Shown here: positions 41,381 through 49,648 of the stretch, piece after piece
Layout of the letters: each line of letters begins with the position of its first letter
How positions within the stretch are numbered: the stretch's first letter is position 1
Source: Renibacterium sp043789415
GTDB lineage: Bacteria > Actinomycetota > Actinomycetes > Actinomycetales > Micrococcaceae
NCBI RefSeq assembly: GCF_043789415.1
Contig: NZ_JBDLLW010000001.1
Span: 1,364,001 to 1,428,000 of the forward strand
Length of the DNA stretch: 64,000 bases
Direction: 5' to 3'
Program-made: the position numbers and the translations under genes
Notes under the pieces: model-generated
Databases searched by the model: none
Seen by the model: only the letters and a program-made list of their open reading frames with translations
What the model was told of the DNA's origin: nothing

Positions 41381-44005
41381 TCAGGCTTTGCGTACCGTCA
41401 ATCCCGGAGCGGCCGGGGTAGCGTCCTGCAGTTCATCGACATCGGCGGCGGTGTCCACCAGCACAGCGTCCCCATCCGCGATCTCCCCCGAGAGCAATCC
41501 CCTGGCCAGGCGGTCTCCAATTTCGCGCTGCACCAGGCGGCGCAGCGGCCGAGCACCATAGGCCGGGTCGTAGCCGGTCATCGCCAGCCAGGCCCGCGCG
41601 CCGTCGGTCACCTCAAGGCTCAGCCTGCGCTCCTGGAGCCGTGCGGCGAGTTTCTGGACCTGCAGGTCAACGATTCTCGAAAGCTCCGTGACGCTCAACG
41701 CGTCGAACATCACCACATCGTCCAAGCGGTTCAAGAACTCCGGTTTGAAGGAGGCATTGACCACCGCCATCACCGAATCACGTTTCTGCGCCTCATCCAG
41801 CAAAGGATCGACGAGGAACTGCGAGCCGAGGTTCGAGGTGAGCACCAGGATCACATTGCGGAAGTCCACGGTGCGGCCCTGGCCGTCGGTGAGCCGTCCG
41901 TCGTCGAGAACTTGCAAGAGGATGTCGAAGACCTCGGGGTGTGCCTTCTCCACTTCGTCCAGCAGCACCACAGAGTAGGGCCGACGCCGGACCGCTTCGG
42001 TCAACTGTCCACCCTCCTCGTAGCCCACATAGCCGGGAGGAGCTCCGACCAGTCGGGAGACCGCGTGCTTCTCGGCGTATTCACTCATATCGATCCGGAC
42101 CATTGCCCGCTCATCATCGAAGAGGAAGTCCGCGAGCGCCTTCGCCAACTCGGTCTTCCCGACGCCGGTAGGTCCCAGGAAGAGGAAAGAGCCAGTCGGG
42201 CGGTCCGGATCAGAGATTCCAGCTCGTGCCCGACGAACCGCGTCAGACACCGTGGCGACCGCTTTGGCCTGACCAATCAGCCGAGAACCTAGCACTTGCT
42301 CCATATTGAGCAGCTTCTGGCTTTCACCCTGCAGCATCCTGCCCGCAGGGATGCCGGTCCAGGCCGAGATGACCTCGGCGATATCGTCGGCGGTCACTTC
42401 CTCGGCCACCATGAGTTCCGGCTTCGTCGCTCCGACGAGAGACTCCTCGGCTTTCTGGGCTTCGGTTAGCTCGCTCTCCAAGCCGGGGATCTCCCCATAG
42501 AGAATCCGCGAAGCCTGCTCCAGATCGCCTTCGCGCTGGGCTTTCTCGGCGACCGAGCGAAGCTCATCGAGCTTGGCTTTGAGCTCACCCACTCGGTTCA
42601 GTCCGGCCTTTTCGGACTCCCAGCGAGCGTTCAGCGCTGCCAGCTCTTCCTTCTTATCCGCCATATCAGCGCGGAGAGCTTCCAGGCGTTCCAGCGAGGC
42701 GGCGTCCGTTTCGCTCTCCAGAGCGAGCTCTTCCATGGTCAGCCGGTCCACCGCACGGCGCAACTGGTCGATCTCTTCCGGCGCGGAGTCGATCTCCATC
42801 CGCAGCCTGGAGGCGGCTTCGTCCACCAGATCGATCGCCTTGTCCGGCAGCTGACGCCCCGAGATATAGCGATTCGACAAGGACGCCGCAGCCACCAGTG
42901 CGGAATCCGCAATGGCTACTTTGTGGTGTGCTTCGTAACGCTCCTTGAGCCCACGCAGGATGCCGATCGTGTCGTCCACGCTGGGTTCCCCGACGTACAC
43001 CTGCTGGAAACGACGTTCTAAAGCCGGGTCCTTCTCGATGTGCTCCCGGTACTCGTCCAGCGTGGTCGCACCGATCAGCCGCAGTTCGCCACGGGCCAGC
43101 ATCGGCTTGAGCATATTGCCGGCGTCCATCGCACCTTCGGAGGCACCGGCGCCGACCACGGTGTGAATCTCATCGATGAAGGTGACGATCTGGCCGTCCG
43201 AGTTCTTGATCTCCTCGAGCACAGCTTTGAGGCGTTCCTCGAATTCTCCTCGGTATTTCGCACCGGCCACCATGGCCCCGAGGTCAAGGCTGATCAAGGA
43301 TTTACCGCGCAGACTCTCCGGCACGTCACCAGCCACCATGCGTTGTGCTAAACCCTCAACCACCGCGGTCTTGCCCACACCGGGTTCACCGATCAGCACC
43401 GGGTTGTTCTTAGTGCGCCGGGAGAGCACCTGGACCAGCCGGCGGATCTCGGAATCCCGTCCGATCACCGGATCGAGTTTTCCGGCCCGCGCCACCGCGG
43501 TGAGGTCCAGGCCGTATTTCTCCAGAGCCTGGAAAGTGTTCTCCGGGTCAGCGGAGTCGACTTTCCGGTCTCCCCGCACCCCGGGAAGGGCGGCCCGCAA
43601 GGCTTCCACCGAGGCTCCTGACTCACGCAGGATGCGGGCGACGTCGTCCGTCCCGGCGGCTAAGCCGATCAGCAGGTGCTCGGTGGAGATATAGGTATCC
43701 CCGAGGGATTGCGCCTCTTGCTCCGCGGCTTGAATCGCCTGCAGCCCGGCGCGGGAGAACTGGGCCTGCGCAACGGTGCTACCAGAACTCGCAGGAAGCG
43801 CCTTGATCGCCGCCGAGGCCTGCACACTGAGCGCATCCGGTGCAACTCCAGCCGCCTTGAGCAATGCGACCGCGACTCCCTCGCGCTGGTCCATCAGGGC
43901 CTTGAGTAGATGAGCGGGTTCCACCTGGGGATTCCCCGCAGTGGAGGCGTTCATCGCGGCCGCTGAGAGCGCCTCTTGGGTTTTGGTGGTGAATTTGGTG
44001 TCCAA
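41381..44005 (-). CDS. clpB: ATP-dependent chaperone ClpB
   Basis: 874 residues, full ClpB length. N-domain with two Clp repeats, first AAA+ module with GEPGVGKT and DEIHTVVGAGA, the long coiled-coil middle domain (~400-520) that marks ClpB and allows work with DnaK, second AAA+ module with GPTGVGKT and GYVGYEEGGQLTEAVRR. It threads and frees aggregated proteins. The start is TTG (44003-44005), with an in-frame TAG immediately before it and AAGGAG twelve bases upstream. A HAIR operator lies 42 bases upstream, so HspR from 57367 should repress it. Confidence 0.97.
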   Translation of the reverse strand: MDTKFTTKTQEALSAAAMNASTAGNPQVEPAHLLKALMDQREGVAVALLKAAGVAPDALSVQASAAIKALPASSGSTVAQAQFSRAGLQAIQAAEQEAQSLGDTYISTEHLLIGLAAGTDDVARILRESGASVEALRAALPGVRGDRKVDSADPENTFQALEKYGLDLTAVARAGKLDPVIGRDSEIRRLVQVLSRRTKNNPVLIGEPGVGKTAVVEGLAQRMVAGDVPESLRGKSLISLDLGAMVAGAKYRGEFEERLKAVLEEIKNSDGQIVTFIDEIHTVVGAGASEGAMDAGNMLKPMLARGELRLIGATTLDEYREHIEKDPALERRFQQVYVGEPSVDDTIGILRGLKERYEAHHKVAIADSALVAAASLSNRYISGRQLPDKAIDLVDEAASRLRMEIDSAPEEIDQLRRAVDRLTMEELALESETDAASLERLEALRADMADKKEELAALNARWESEKAGLNRVGELKAKLDELRSVAEKAQREGDLEQASRILYGEIPGLESELTEAQKAEESLVGATKPELMVAEEVTADDIAEVISAWTGIPAGRMLQGESQKLLNMEQVLGSRLIGQAKAVATVSDAVRRARAGISDPDRPTGSFLFLGPTGVGKTELAKALADFLFDDERAMVRIDMSEYAEKHAVSRLVGAPPGYVGYEEGGQLTEAVRRRPYSVVLLDEVEKAHPEVFDILLQVLDDGRLTDGQGRTVDFRNVILVLTSNLGSQFLVDPLLDEAQKRDSVMAVVNASFKPEFLNRLDDVVMFDALSVTELSRIVDLQVQKLAARLQERRLSLEVTDGARAWLAMTGYDPAYGARPLRRLVQREIGDRLARGLLSGEIADGDAVLVDTAADVDELQDATPAAPGLTVRKA

Positions 44006-44046
44006 CTAAGCTGCACTCCTTCGCTGCGTAAATGGCAATCTCTAAG

Positions 44047-44067
44047 GTTGAGTCTACTACGCTCAAC
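44047..44067 (-). promoter_or_regulatory. HAIR operator of clpB (HspR site)
   Basis: GTTGAGT, seven bases, GCTCAAC. The HAIR consensus is CTTGAGT-N7-ACTCAAG, so both arms match except at the outer and one inner base. Its place just upstream of clpB, with hspR in the same window, supports HspR control. Confidence 0.85.
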
Positions 44068-44114
44068 TTAGAATTGTTCTTGACAGCGGCCCCGTTTGCC
44101 CAGGGCGAAATCCT

Positions 44115-45677
44115 TTAGCCCTGCCGGTCTTCCCTTACCGTAGGCCGCTCTTCTCGCTTCTCCGCACGCCTTGCCCTGAAATAGAGAATTCCACCCAACA
44201 GCGCCAATAACAAGCCCGCGAAGCCGACCAAGTTCAGGATCCAACCAAGATCGATGCCCCATTGGCTATTGCCCTTCGAGGTGATCAGCATCAGCGATGC
44301 CAACGCAGCAAAGAGACCGATCAAGATCAGTCTGCTACCGAGGATTTTGCTGGTGAGCCGCCTGACCGCCGCACCATGGGCGGACTGGCCGGTCGCAGAC
44401 TCGGGACTCCCCCCTGAAACGGCCTTAAAAAAGCCCTGCACAGAGAGCGTACCCTGCTGGATGGCAGTCTTCGGATTCTCCCAGAACACCACAAACCACC
44501 AGATCAGGGTTGCAATGCCCCAGAAGACTCCTACGCTCGACGCCATCAACCACACTGTGGGGATCTGCGAACCGAGATCGGTCGCACCCAAAGCTGTTCC
44601 GATGGTCTTCGGAGAGTAGAGGAAAATCGGCACGGCAAGAATCAATAGCGCATAACCCACCGCTCGCAAGCCTTTGCGACCCTTCGGCATCACCCTCAGG
44701 TTGAATGCCAGCACAGCCATAATGACGGCGATCCAGACCCAGTGATGCGACCAGGTAATAGGAGAAATCAGCAGCATCAAGAGCACCGTCATCGCTAGTC
44801 CGGTGGTCAGCTGACCTTGACGTTTAGCTGACCACACCGCCCAACCGGTCAGCACGGTGAGCACCAGCGAAAGTGCCAGCCAGGGCAGGTTCACCGCAAA
44901 GTCAGGGCCCATGAAGTGCAGAATGGCGCCCTTGATGGACAAATTGTCAACGTACCCCGCGCCGCCGATCCTCGAGGTGTCCGGCAGTAGGTGGAACCAG
45001 TAAGCAACCGATTCCTTAGGCATCAGCAGGAAGCCGAGGAGCACAGTGCCCAAGAATCCCAAGGCCATATTGCGCAGGGCGCGCCAGTTCCCGGTGCAGA
45101 GGAAATAAAGTCCAAGGACGAGAGGGGTCAATTTGATCCCGGCAGCGATTCCTACCAGAACACCAGTGGGCCAGCGCTTGGACTTGATCAGATAGTCCGC
45201 CATAATCATGCCGAGCAGCAGGATATTGATCTGACCGAACGCGGTAGTTTCCCGCCATGGGCCGAGCGCCACGATGAATCCAGCGGCGACAATGGTCAGC
45301 GGACGCAGCCAGGGGTGCAGAAGCACTGCGCCCACGTTCTTGGTCTGGAAAACAAACCGCACACTGTAGAGCGCGGTGAGTCCGGCGATCAGCATCGAAA
45401 GCGTGGTGAAAATCGTCAAACCGGCGCTCAGCCCGAAGAGCGCCAGAATCGAGAAAAACAAAGCCGAAAAAGGGGAATAGGTAAAAAGAAGGTCGTTGTA
45501 GACCTTGGTGTAAAGTTCACCCGCACCATCCAGAACACTCTGGCCTCCGCTGATATAAACCCCGAAATCGAGGCCGAAGATCGGCGCCATCCAGAATGCC
45601 CAATAGACCAGCAAAGCGGCTACTACCAGGGCCAATAACGTTACGATGCTCTGAGCAAGCGGGCTGCGGAGGGTCAC
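44115..45677 (-). CDS. GT87-family (DUF2029) polyprenol-phosphomannose-dependent mannosyltransferase
   Basis: 520 residues starting at GTG, with about ten to twelve membrane helices. The first outside loop has FGLDFGVYISGG and the loop after helix 2 TYSPFSALFF, as in actinobacterial GT-C fold enzymes that take mannose from polyprenol phosphate to build lipomannan-like glycolipids; GVLVGIAAGIKLTPLVLGLYFL is a family hallmark. The C-terminus has a second hydrophobic group and an Arg/Glu-rich tail. It stands alone downstream of clpB in the same direction. The acceptor is not shown by the sequence. Confidence 0.82.
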   Translation of the reverse strand: MTLRSPLAQSIVTLLALVVAALLVYWAFWMAPIFGLDFGVYISGGQSVLDGAGELYTKVYNDLLFTYSPFSALFFSILALFGLSAGLTIFTTLSMLIAGLTALYSVRFVFQTKNVGAVLLHPWLRPLTIVAAGFIVALGPWRETTAFGQINILLLGMIMADYLIKSKRWPTGVLVGIAAGIKLTPLVLGLYFLCTGNWRALRNMALGFLGTVLLGFLLMPKESVAYWFHLLPDTSRIGGAGYVDNLSIKGAILHFMGPDFAVNLPWLALSLVLTVLTGWAVWSAKRQGQLTTGLAMTVLLMLLISPITWSHHWVWIAVIMAVLAFNLRVMPKGRKGLRAVGYALLILAVPIFLYSPKTIGTALGATDLGSQIPTVWLMASSVGVFWGIATLIWWFVVFWENPKTAIQQGTLSVQGFFKAVSGGSPESATGQSAHGAAVRRLTSKILGSRLILIGLFAALASLMLITSKGNSQWGIDLGWILNLVGFAGLLLALLGGILYFRARRAEKREERPTVREDRQG

Positions 45678-45957
45678 GATCCAGAATTCTTCCGTTGAGA
45701 TACTCCAGCGGCTGGAGTGATGAGATCATCTCAGTTTACGGGACTGACTATAGAGCCAGCCCTTAAGCCCCCTTCGAGTGATGGAACTCCCTTAAAATCC
45801 ACCCAGATCGACCCTGTCTGGCAGTTCTCCGGTAATTCTCAGTTAATTCACTGGGCAGCCTTCAGGCCCTCTTCTTTCGCTGATAGGTTCTGGACTGTCC
45901 AAGCCATTGGACGCTCCGGAGCTACCACGGCTCGACCACTGAAAGGCATGAAACGAC

Positions 45958-46440
45958 ATGACTTTAAAGCACCTCTGGAAAATCGCACTCTGCGTTTGCG
46001 TAGCAGTGTGCTCGTTCTTCGCGACCGCCGCCCCCGCAGCAGCTGTCACCAAACTCAGCCAGTCCGCCGCGGCGTCTCAGTTGAGCGCAGCGGGGATCAC
46101 CCACTCCTCAAGCGGCAACTGCACAACCCGCTCGAACTCCACTTGCACCTCTTATGATCAGATCAACCAATCGACGGTGACTGGATTGATCACGCTCAAG
46201 AACGCCAGCAAATGCGCCATTAACGTCACCGGCGGCACCGAAGTGGGCCATGCCTCCGGCACCTACAGCCACTACAACGGCTATAAAGCCGATATCGCTA
46301 AGAGCACCTGCATCAACAACTACATCAAGAACTCCTTCACCCAAATCGCCAACCGCGGCGACGGCTACCCGCAGTGGAAGTCCTCCGCCGGAAACATCTA
46401 TTGCGATGAGGGAAATCACTGGGATATCACGTACTACTGA
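45958..46440 (+). CDS. small secreted M15-like zinc peptidase
   Basis: 160 residues with a signal peptide (LWKIALCVCVAVCSFFATAAPAAA). The mature part is Cys- and Ser-rich. GTYSHYNGYKADI fits the SxHxxGxxxD zinc motif with His and Asp seven apart, and NHWDITYY near the end fits the WHWD region that gives the third ligand. All three zinc ligands of the M15/Hedgehog-like fold thus seem present in a very short frame. It probably cuts peptidoglycan stem peptides outside the cell. A clear hairpin terminator follows. The 280-base gap upstream holds its promoter and that of the divergent mannosyltransferase. Confidence 0.68.
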   Translation: MTLKHLWKIALCVCVAVCSFFATAAPAAAVTKLSQSAAASQLSAAGITHSSSGNCTTRSNSTCTSYDQINQSTVTGLITLKNASKCAINVTGGTEVGHASGTYSHYNGYKADIAKSTCINNYIKNSFTQIANRGDGYPQWKSSAGNIYCDEGNHWDITYY

Positions 46441-46461
46441 TCGCTGACCCGCAGTGAAGCA

Positions 46462-46513
46462 GGCCCTCCCGGCAGCACCGAGCTGCCGAGAGGGTCGAGC
46501 TGCCGGGAGGGCC
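46462..46513 (+). terminator. terminator hairpin after the M15-like gene
   Basis: GGCCCTCCCGGCA pairs exactly with TGCCGGGAGGGCC. A nested repeat (CACCGAGCTGCCGAGAGGGTC) lies in the loop and can form an alternative stem with the same sequence. Confidence 0.8.
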
Positions 46514-46538
46514 GCTTTGCAAGCGCTAAACTTCCGCT

Positions 46539-47414
46539 ATGTCCGTCTACATCGATCCGCCCCGCTGGCCAGCTCATGGGACGACGTTCTCGCACCTGAT
46601 CTCCGACAGTTCGCTCGAGGAGCTGCATTCCTTCGCGGCGGAAGCCGGCATCCCGGAACGCGCCTTCGACCGTGATCACTACGATGTACCCGCCCGGCGT
46701 TATCAAGACCTCACCGAACAGGGAGCTATCGAGGTGGAGGGCCGCGAACTCACCCGTTTGCTGATCTCCAGCGGGCTCAGAGTGCCTGCTAGAGCACGCA
46801 GTGAATCCTTGGACACCGCCCTGCAGCTCCGCTGGAACTCGCTGCTCCCCCACACCGAGGAACTCGGCCGCGAGTTACTCAGCCGCTGGGCGGAGCCGCA
46901 TCGCCATTATCACTCCCGGACTCATCTACTGGCCGTGCTGGAAGCCCTGGAAGAGCTTGCCGCAGAGATTCCACGCACCGTTCAGCTGGCTGCCTGGTTT
47001 CACGACGCCGTCTACCTGGGAGTCGCTGGACAAGACGAAGAAGACTCAGCTCTGCTGGCCGCGAGCCTGCTCTCCGGGATAATCTCCGATCCGGAACTGC
47101 TCGAGGTGCAACGCCTGGTCCGTCTCACTGCCTCTCATGATCCGTCCGTCGAGGACTTCACCGGCGCCGTGCTCTGCGATGCAGATCTTGCCATTCTGGG
47201 GTCGTCTCAGGAGCAGTACAGGCGCTACGTTCGCGCAGTGCGCCAGGACTACGCGCATATTCCTGATCAGGAATTCCGAGAGGGCCGTCGTGCGGTGCTC
47301 CAGCAGTTGCTCTCGCTCCAACCGCTCTTTCGTACCCCGGCCGGGCAGGTTCTCTGGGCGGCTCAAGCCGAAAAGAACCTGCGCACAGAGCTACACAGCC
47401 TGAAGCCTGCGTGA
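46539..47414 (+). CDS. DUF4031 domain fused to an HD-like metal-dependent domain
   Basis: 291 residues. Residues 1-~88 are DUF4031 (MSVYIDPPRWPAHGTTFSHLISD...GIPERAFDRDHYDVP). The remainder is HD-like: HRHYHSRTHLL, AAWFHDAVY, SHDPS and LCDADLAILG provide the His/Asp set expected for a metal-dependent phosphohydrolase. The two domains are usually met as separate or neighbouring proteins; the fusion suggests a joint activity, perhaps on nucleotides or a phosphoester. TAAACT lies exactly six bases before ATG, a leaderless-type start. A small unknown gene follows after 13 bases. Confidence 0.75.
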   Translation: MSVYIDPPRWPAHGTTFSHLISDSSLEELHSFAAEAGIPERAFDRDHYDVPARRYQDLTEQGAIEVEGRELTRLLISSGLRVPARARSESLDTALQLRWNSLLPHTEELGRELLSRWAEPHRHYHSRTHLLAVLEALEELAAEIPRTVQLAAWFHDAVYLGVAGQDEEDSALLAASLLSGIISDPELLEVQRLVRLTASHDPSVEDFTGAVLCDADLAILGSSQEQYRRYVRAVRQDYAHIPDQEFREGRRAVLQQLLSLQPLFRTPAGQVLWAAQAEKNLRTELHSLKPA

Positions 47415-47427
47415 AAAACTGAGAGTC

Positions 47428-47856
47428 ATGATGGATAAGATGCTCGGCTCCTGGTCCGGGCAAGAGGAAATGTTCGACTCCCCTTGGTCGCAGGCCGGAA
47501 CAGCTTTCGGTCGATTCATCGTCACTGCTGGCCCGCCCGGCGTGCTGCTGCGCGATTATCGCCAGCACCGCGCCGACGGCAGCGAGTTCCTGGCCCATGA
47601 GGTCTACCAGCAGCAGGCCGATGGTGAAATCTGGCTCTTCACCTTCGATAGCTTCGGCTTTCCGCCCCTGGAGCCAGCTCGGGGCAACCTTCAGGAATCC
47701 AGGCTCTCGCTGATCAAGACGACGCCGCGAGGCCAGGCCCGGCACCGCTGGCTGCTGAGCGAGACGCTGGATTATCAGGTGGAGATCGCCGTCGGCAATA
47801 CCGCCGAATTCTTACCTTTCCTGCGCGCCAGCTATCAGGCCGAGCCGACGTCCTGA
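47428..47856 (+). CDS. hypothetical cytoplasmic protein (DUF1579-like)
   Basis: 142 residues with no signal or membrane segment. The pattern MLGSWSGQEEMFDSPW, TAFGRFIVTAGPPGVLLRDYRQ and later YQVEIAVG is what one sees in lipocalin-like DUF1579 proteins, in which a beta-barrel begins with GxWxGxE. I am not certain of this family. It is probably cotranscribed with the DUF4031-HD gene 13 bases upstream; deoD follows with its own promoter. Confidence 0.55.
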   Translation: MMDKMLGSWSGQEEMFDSPWSQAGTAFGRFIVTAGPPGVLLRDYRQHRADGSEFLAHEVYQQQADGEIWLFTFDSFGFPPLEPARGNLQESRLSLIKTTPRGQARHRWLLSETLDYQVEIAVGNTAEFLPFLRASYQAEPTS

Positions 47857-47896
47857 TTTTCTGCTGCTCAGGCGAAGGTGCCCCTTCTCGGCACGC

Positions 47897-47902
47897 TAGG
47901 CT
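47897..47902 (+). promoter_or_regulatory. -10 box of deoD, leaderless geometry
   Basis: TAGGCT, six bases, then the ATG of deoD. No ribosome binding site lies between. Confidence 0.6.
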
Positions 47903-47908
47903 GGTGAT

Positions 47909-48637
47909 ATGTCTATCCATTTGGCTGCGCAGCCCGGAGAAATCGCCCCTCATGTCCTGATGCCTGGCGATCCCTTGCGGGCGCAGTGGATCGCCGAGAC
48001 CTTCCTGGAGGATGCCCGGCAGTACAACACCGTGCGGAATATGTTCGGTTATACCGGCACCTACCAGGGGGTTCCCGTCTCGGTGCAGGGCAGCGGAATG
48101 GGCCAGCCCTCAATGTCGATTTACGCCACTGAGCTACTCAAGGACTACGGCGTGAAAACCATCATCCGGGTGGGCACCTGCGGTGCGATCTCCCACCAGG
48201 TCAAACTGCGAGACGTCATTATCGCGAACACCGCCTCCACCGATTCAGCGATCAATCGATTGCAATTTCACGGTATTGATTTCGCCCCGGGGGCGGATTT
48301 CAACTTGATGAGGTACGCCGCCGACAACGCCGAAAGCCGTGGCCTCAACGCGAAAGTCGGCGGGCTCTTCTCCTCGGATCTGTTCTATAACGGGCGGCCC
48401 GAACTCGCCATGCAACTTGCCGATTACGGTGTGCTCGCGATTGAGATGGAGACCTCGGTGCTGTACACCCTGGCGCTCAAGTACGGGGCGCAGGCTCTGA
48501 CGGTTGCCACCGTCTCCGATCACATCCTGACCGAAGAAGCCACCAGCGCCCAAGAGCGTCAGCAAACCTTCAGCGCTATGGTCGAACTCGCCCTGGAAAC
48601 CGTCAAGCAGAATGCGGAGGCTCAGCCCTCACACTAA
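47909..48637 (+). CDS. deoD: purine-nucleoside phosphorylase
   Basis: 242 residues, the size of hexameric DeoD enzymes. Motifs: VLMPGDPLRAQWIAETFLE with phosphate-binding Gly/Arg, VQGSGMGQPSMSIYATEL, RVGTCGAI, AIEMETSVLYTLA (purine and ribose site) and VSDHIL with the catalytic Asp. It splits purine nucleosides with phosphate into base and ribose 1-phosphate for salvage. The start lies six bases after TAGGCT, suggesting a leaderless mRNA. It stands alone between the unknown gene and a YccF protein. Confidence 0.95.
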   Translation: MSIHLAAQPGEIAPHVLMPGDPLRAQWIAETFLEDARQYNTVRNMFGYTGTYQGVPVSVQGSGMGQPSMSIYATELLKDYGVKTIIRVGTCGAISHQVKLRDVIIANTASTDSAINRLQFHGIDFAPGADFNLMRYAADNAESRGLNAKVGGLFSSDLFYNGRPELAMQLADYGVLAIEMETSVLYTLALKYGAQALTVATVSDHILTEEATSAQERQQTFSAMVELALETVKQNAEAQPSH

Positions 48638-48713
48638 GCAGCCCGCACGGCAATCAGCTGATTTCAGGGACATCCCTGATGCGCCGCGCCGTCGGATAGC
48701 ACAGAATTGAGAA

Positions 48714-49091
48714 GTGAAAGCGATTCTGAACGTTATCTGGCTGGTCTTCGGCGGTATCTGGCTGGCCCTCGGTTATTTCCTAGCGGGAGTGCTCTGCTGC
48801 ATTCTGATCATCACCATTCCGTGGGGCGTGGCTTCTTTCCGGATCGCGGGCTACGCACTGTGGCCCTTCGGCCGCACCGTCGTCGACAAACCACAAGGGC
48901 CGGGAATACTAACCACTCTCGGCAACGTCATCTGGCTTCTGGTAGCCGGGATCTGGATCGCCATCGGTCATGTTCTCACCGCACTTGCGATGGCGATCAC
49001 CATCATCGGCATTCCCTTGGCCATCGCCAATCTGAAACTCATTCCAGTCTCCCTGATGCCACTGGGCAAAGTGATCGTTCCCAGCGAGTGA
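48714..49091 (+). CDS. YccF-domain inner membrane protein
   Basis: 125 residues from GTG. Two copies of the YccF motif: NVIWLVFGGIWLALGYFLAGV...IITIPWGVASFRIAGYALWPFG and NVIWLLVAGIWIAIGHVLTAL...ITIIGIPLAIANLKLIPVSLMPLG, so four membrane helices. The family is widespread but its function is unknown. It is just ahead of a MerR-type regulator with its own strong promoter, so the two are probably independent. Confidence 0.88.
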   Translation: MKAILNVIWLVFGGIWLALGYFLAGVLCCILIITIPWGVASFRIAGYALWPFGRTVVDKPQGPGILTTLGNVIWLLVAGIWIAIGHVLTALAMAITIIGIPLAIANLKLIPVSLMPLGKVIVPSE

Positions 49092-49127
49092 CCGAAGGGC
49101 TCGGGCCGGGAACGGGAAAAGTTCTTC

Positions 49128-49158
49128 TTGACCTGGAGTGCACTCCAGGTCATACGGT
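49128..49158 (+). promoter_or_regulatory. MerR-type promoter and operator
   Basis: A -35 box TTGACC and a -10 box TACGGT are 19 bases apart, the long spacing typical of MerR-activated promoters. The perfect palindrome ACCTGGAGTGCACTCCAGGT (49131-49150) fills the spacer. The ATG at 49165 is six bases after the -10 box, so the regulator likely controls its own leaderless transcript. Confidence 0.88.
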
Positions 49159-49164
49159 GAATAT

Positions 49165-49647
49165 ATGACCGGACCGAAGCGAACCACAGCAAGCCCCTCT
49201 TCAGGGGTACAGAGCTCGAGCGGAGTTGAAGGCCGGGCGATGTCGATCTCGGAGATCTCCCAGACCACCGGGCTGAGCCAGGACACCCTGCGCTGGTACG
49301 AACGTGAGGGCATGTTTCCTCACATCACCCGAGGTGGCGACCGTCGTCGTCAGTACAACGAGACGGATCTCTCCAGAATCATGCTGTTGGTCAAGCTGCG
49401 CCGGACCGGAATGTCGGTACACGATATGCAGCGCTTCGTTCAGCTTCTGGCTGGCGGCAGCGAAACACATCAAGAACGAATGACGCTGCTGCTGGAACAT
49501 CGAATCAAGGTGCTTGCCCAGCTGCAACAAGTGCGATCTGATCTGGAAATGGTCGATCATAAGATCGCCTATTACGGTGAGGCGATCTCCCGGAACCAGG
49601 AATGCCTGGAATCTGAAAAGCTCAACAGTGACGAAATGGAATTCTGA
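49165..49647 (+). CDS. MerR-family regulator
   Basis: 161 residues from the ATG at 49165. MSISEISQTTGLSQDTLRWYEREGMFP and RRRQYNETDLSRIMLLVKLRRTGMS form the MerR winged helix; a coiled coil follows (ERMTLLLEHRIKVLAQLQQVRSDLEM). No metal-binding cysteines except one near the end (NQECLES), so it resembles the NmlR/AdhR group that senses aldehydes or electrophiles. The first ~25 residues before MSIS are extra; a start at 49240 is possible, but the promoter spacing favours 49165. The aldo/keto reductase starts one base after its stop. Confidence 0.88.
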   Translation: MTGPKRTTASPSSGVQSSSGVEGRAMSISEISQTTGLSQDTLRWYEREGMFPHITRGGDRRRQYNETDLSRIMLLVKLRRTGMSVHDMQRFVQLLAGGSETHQERMTLLLEHRIKVLAQLQQVRSDLEMVDHKIAYYGEAISRNQECLESEKLNSDEMEF

Positions 49648-49648
49648 T

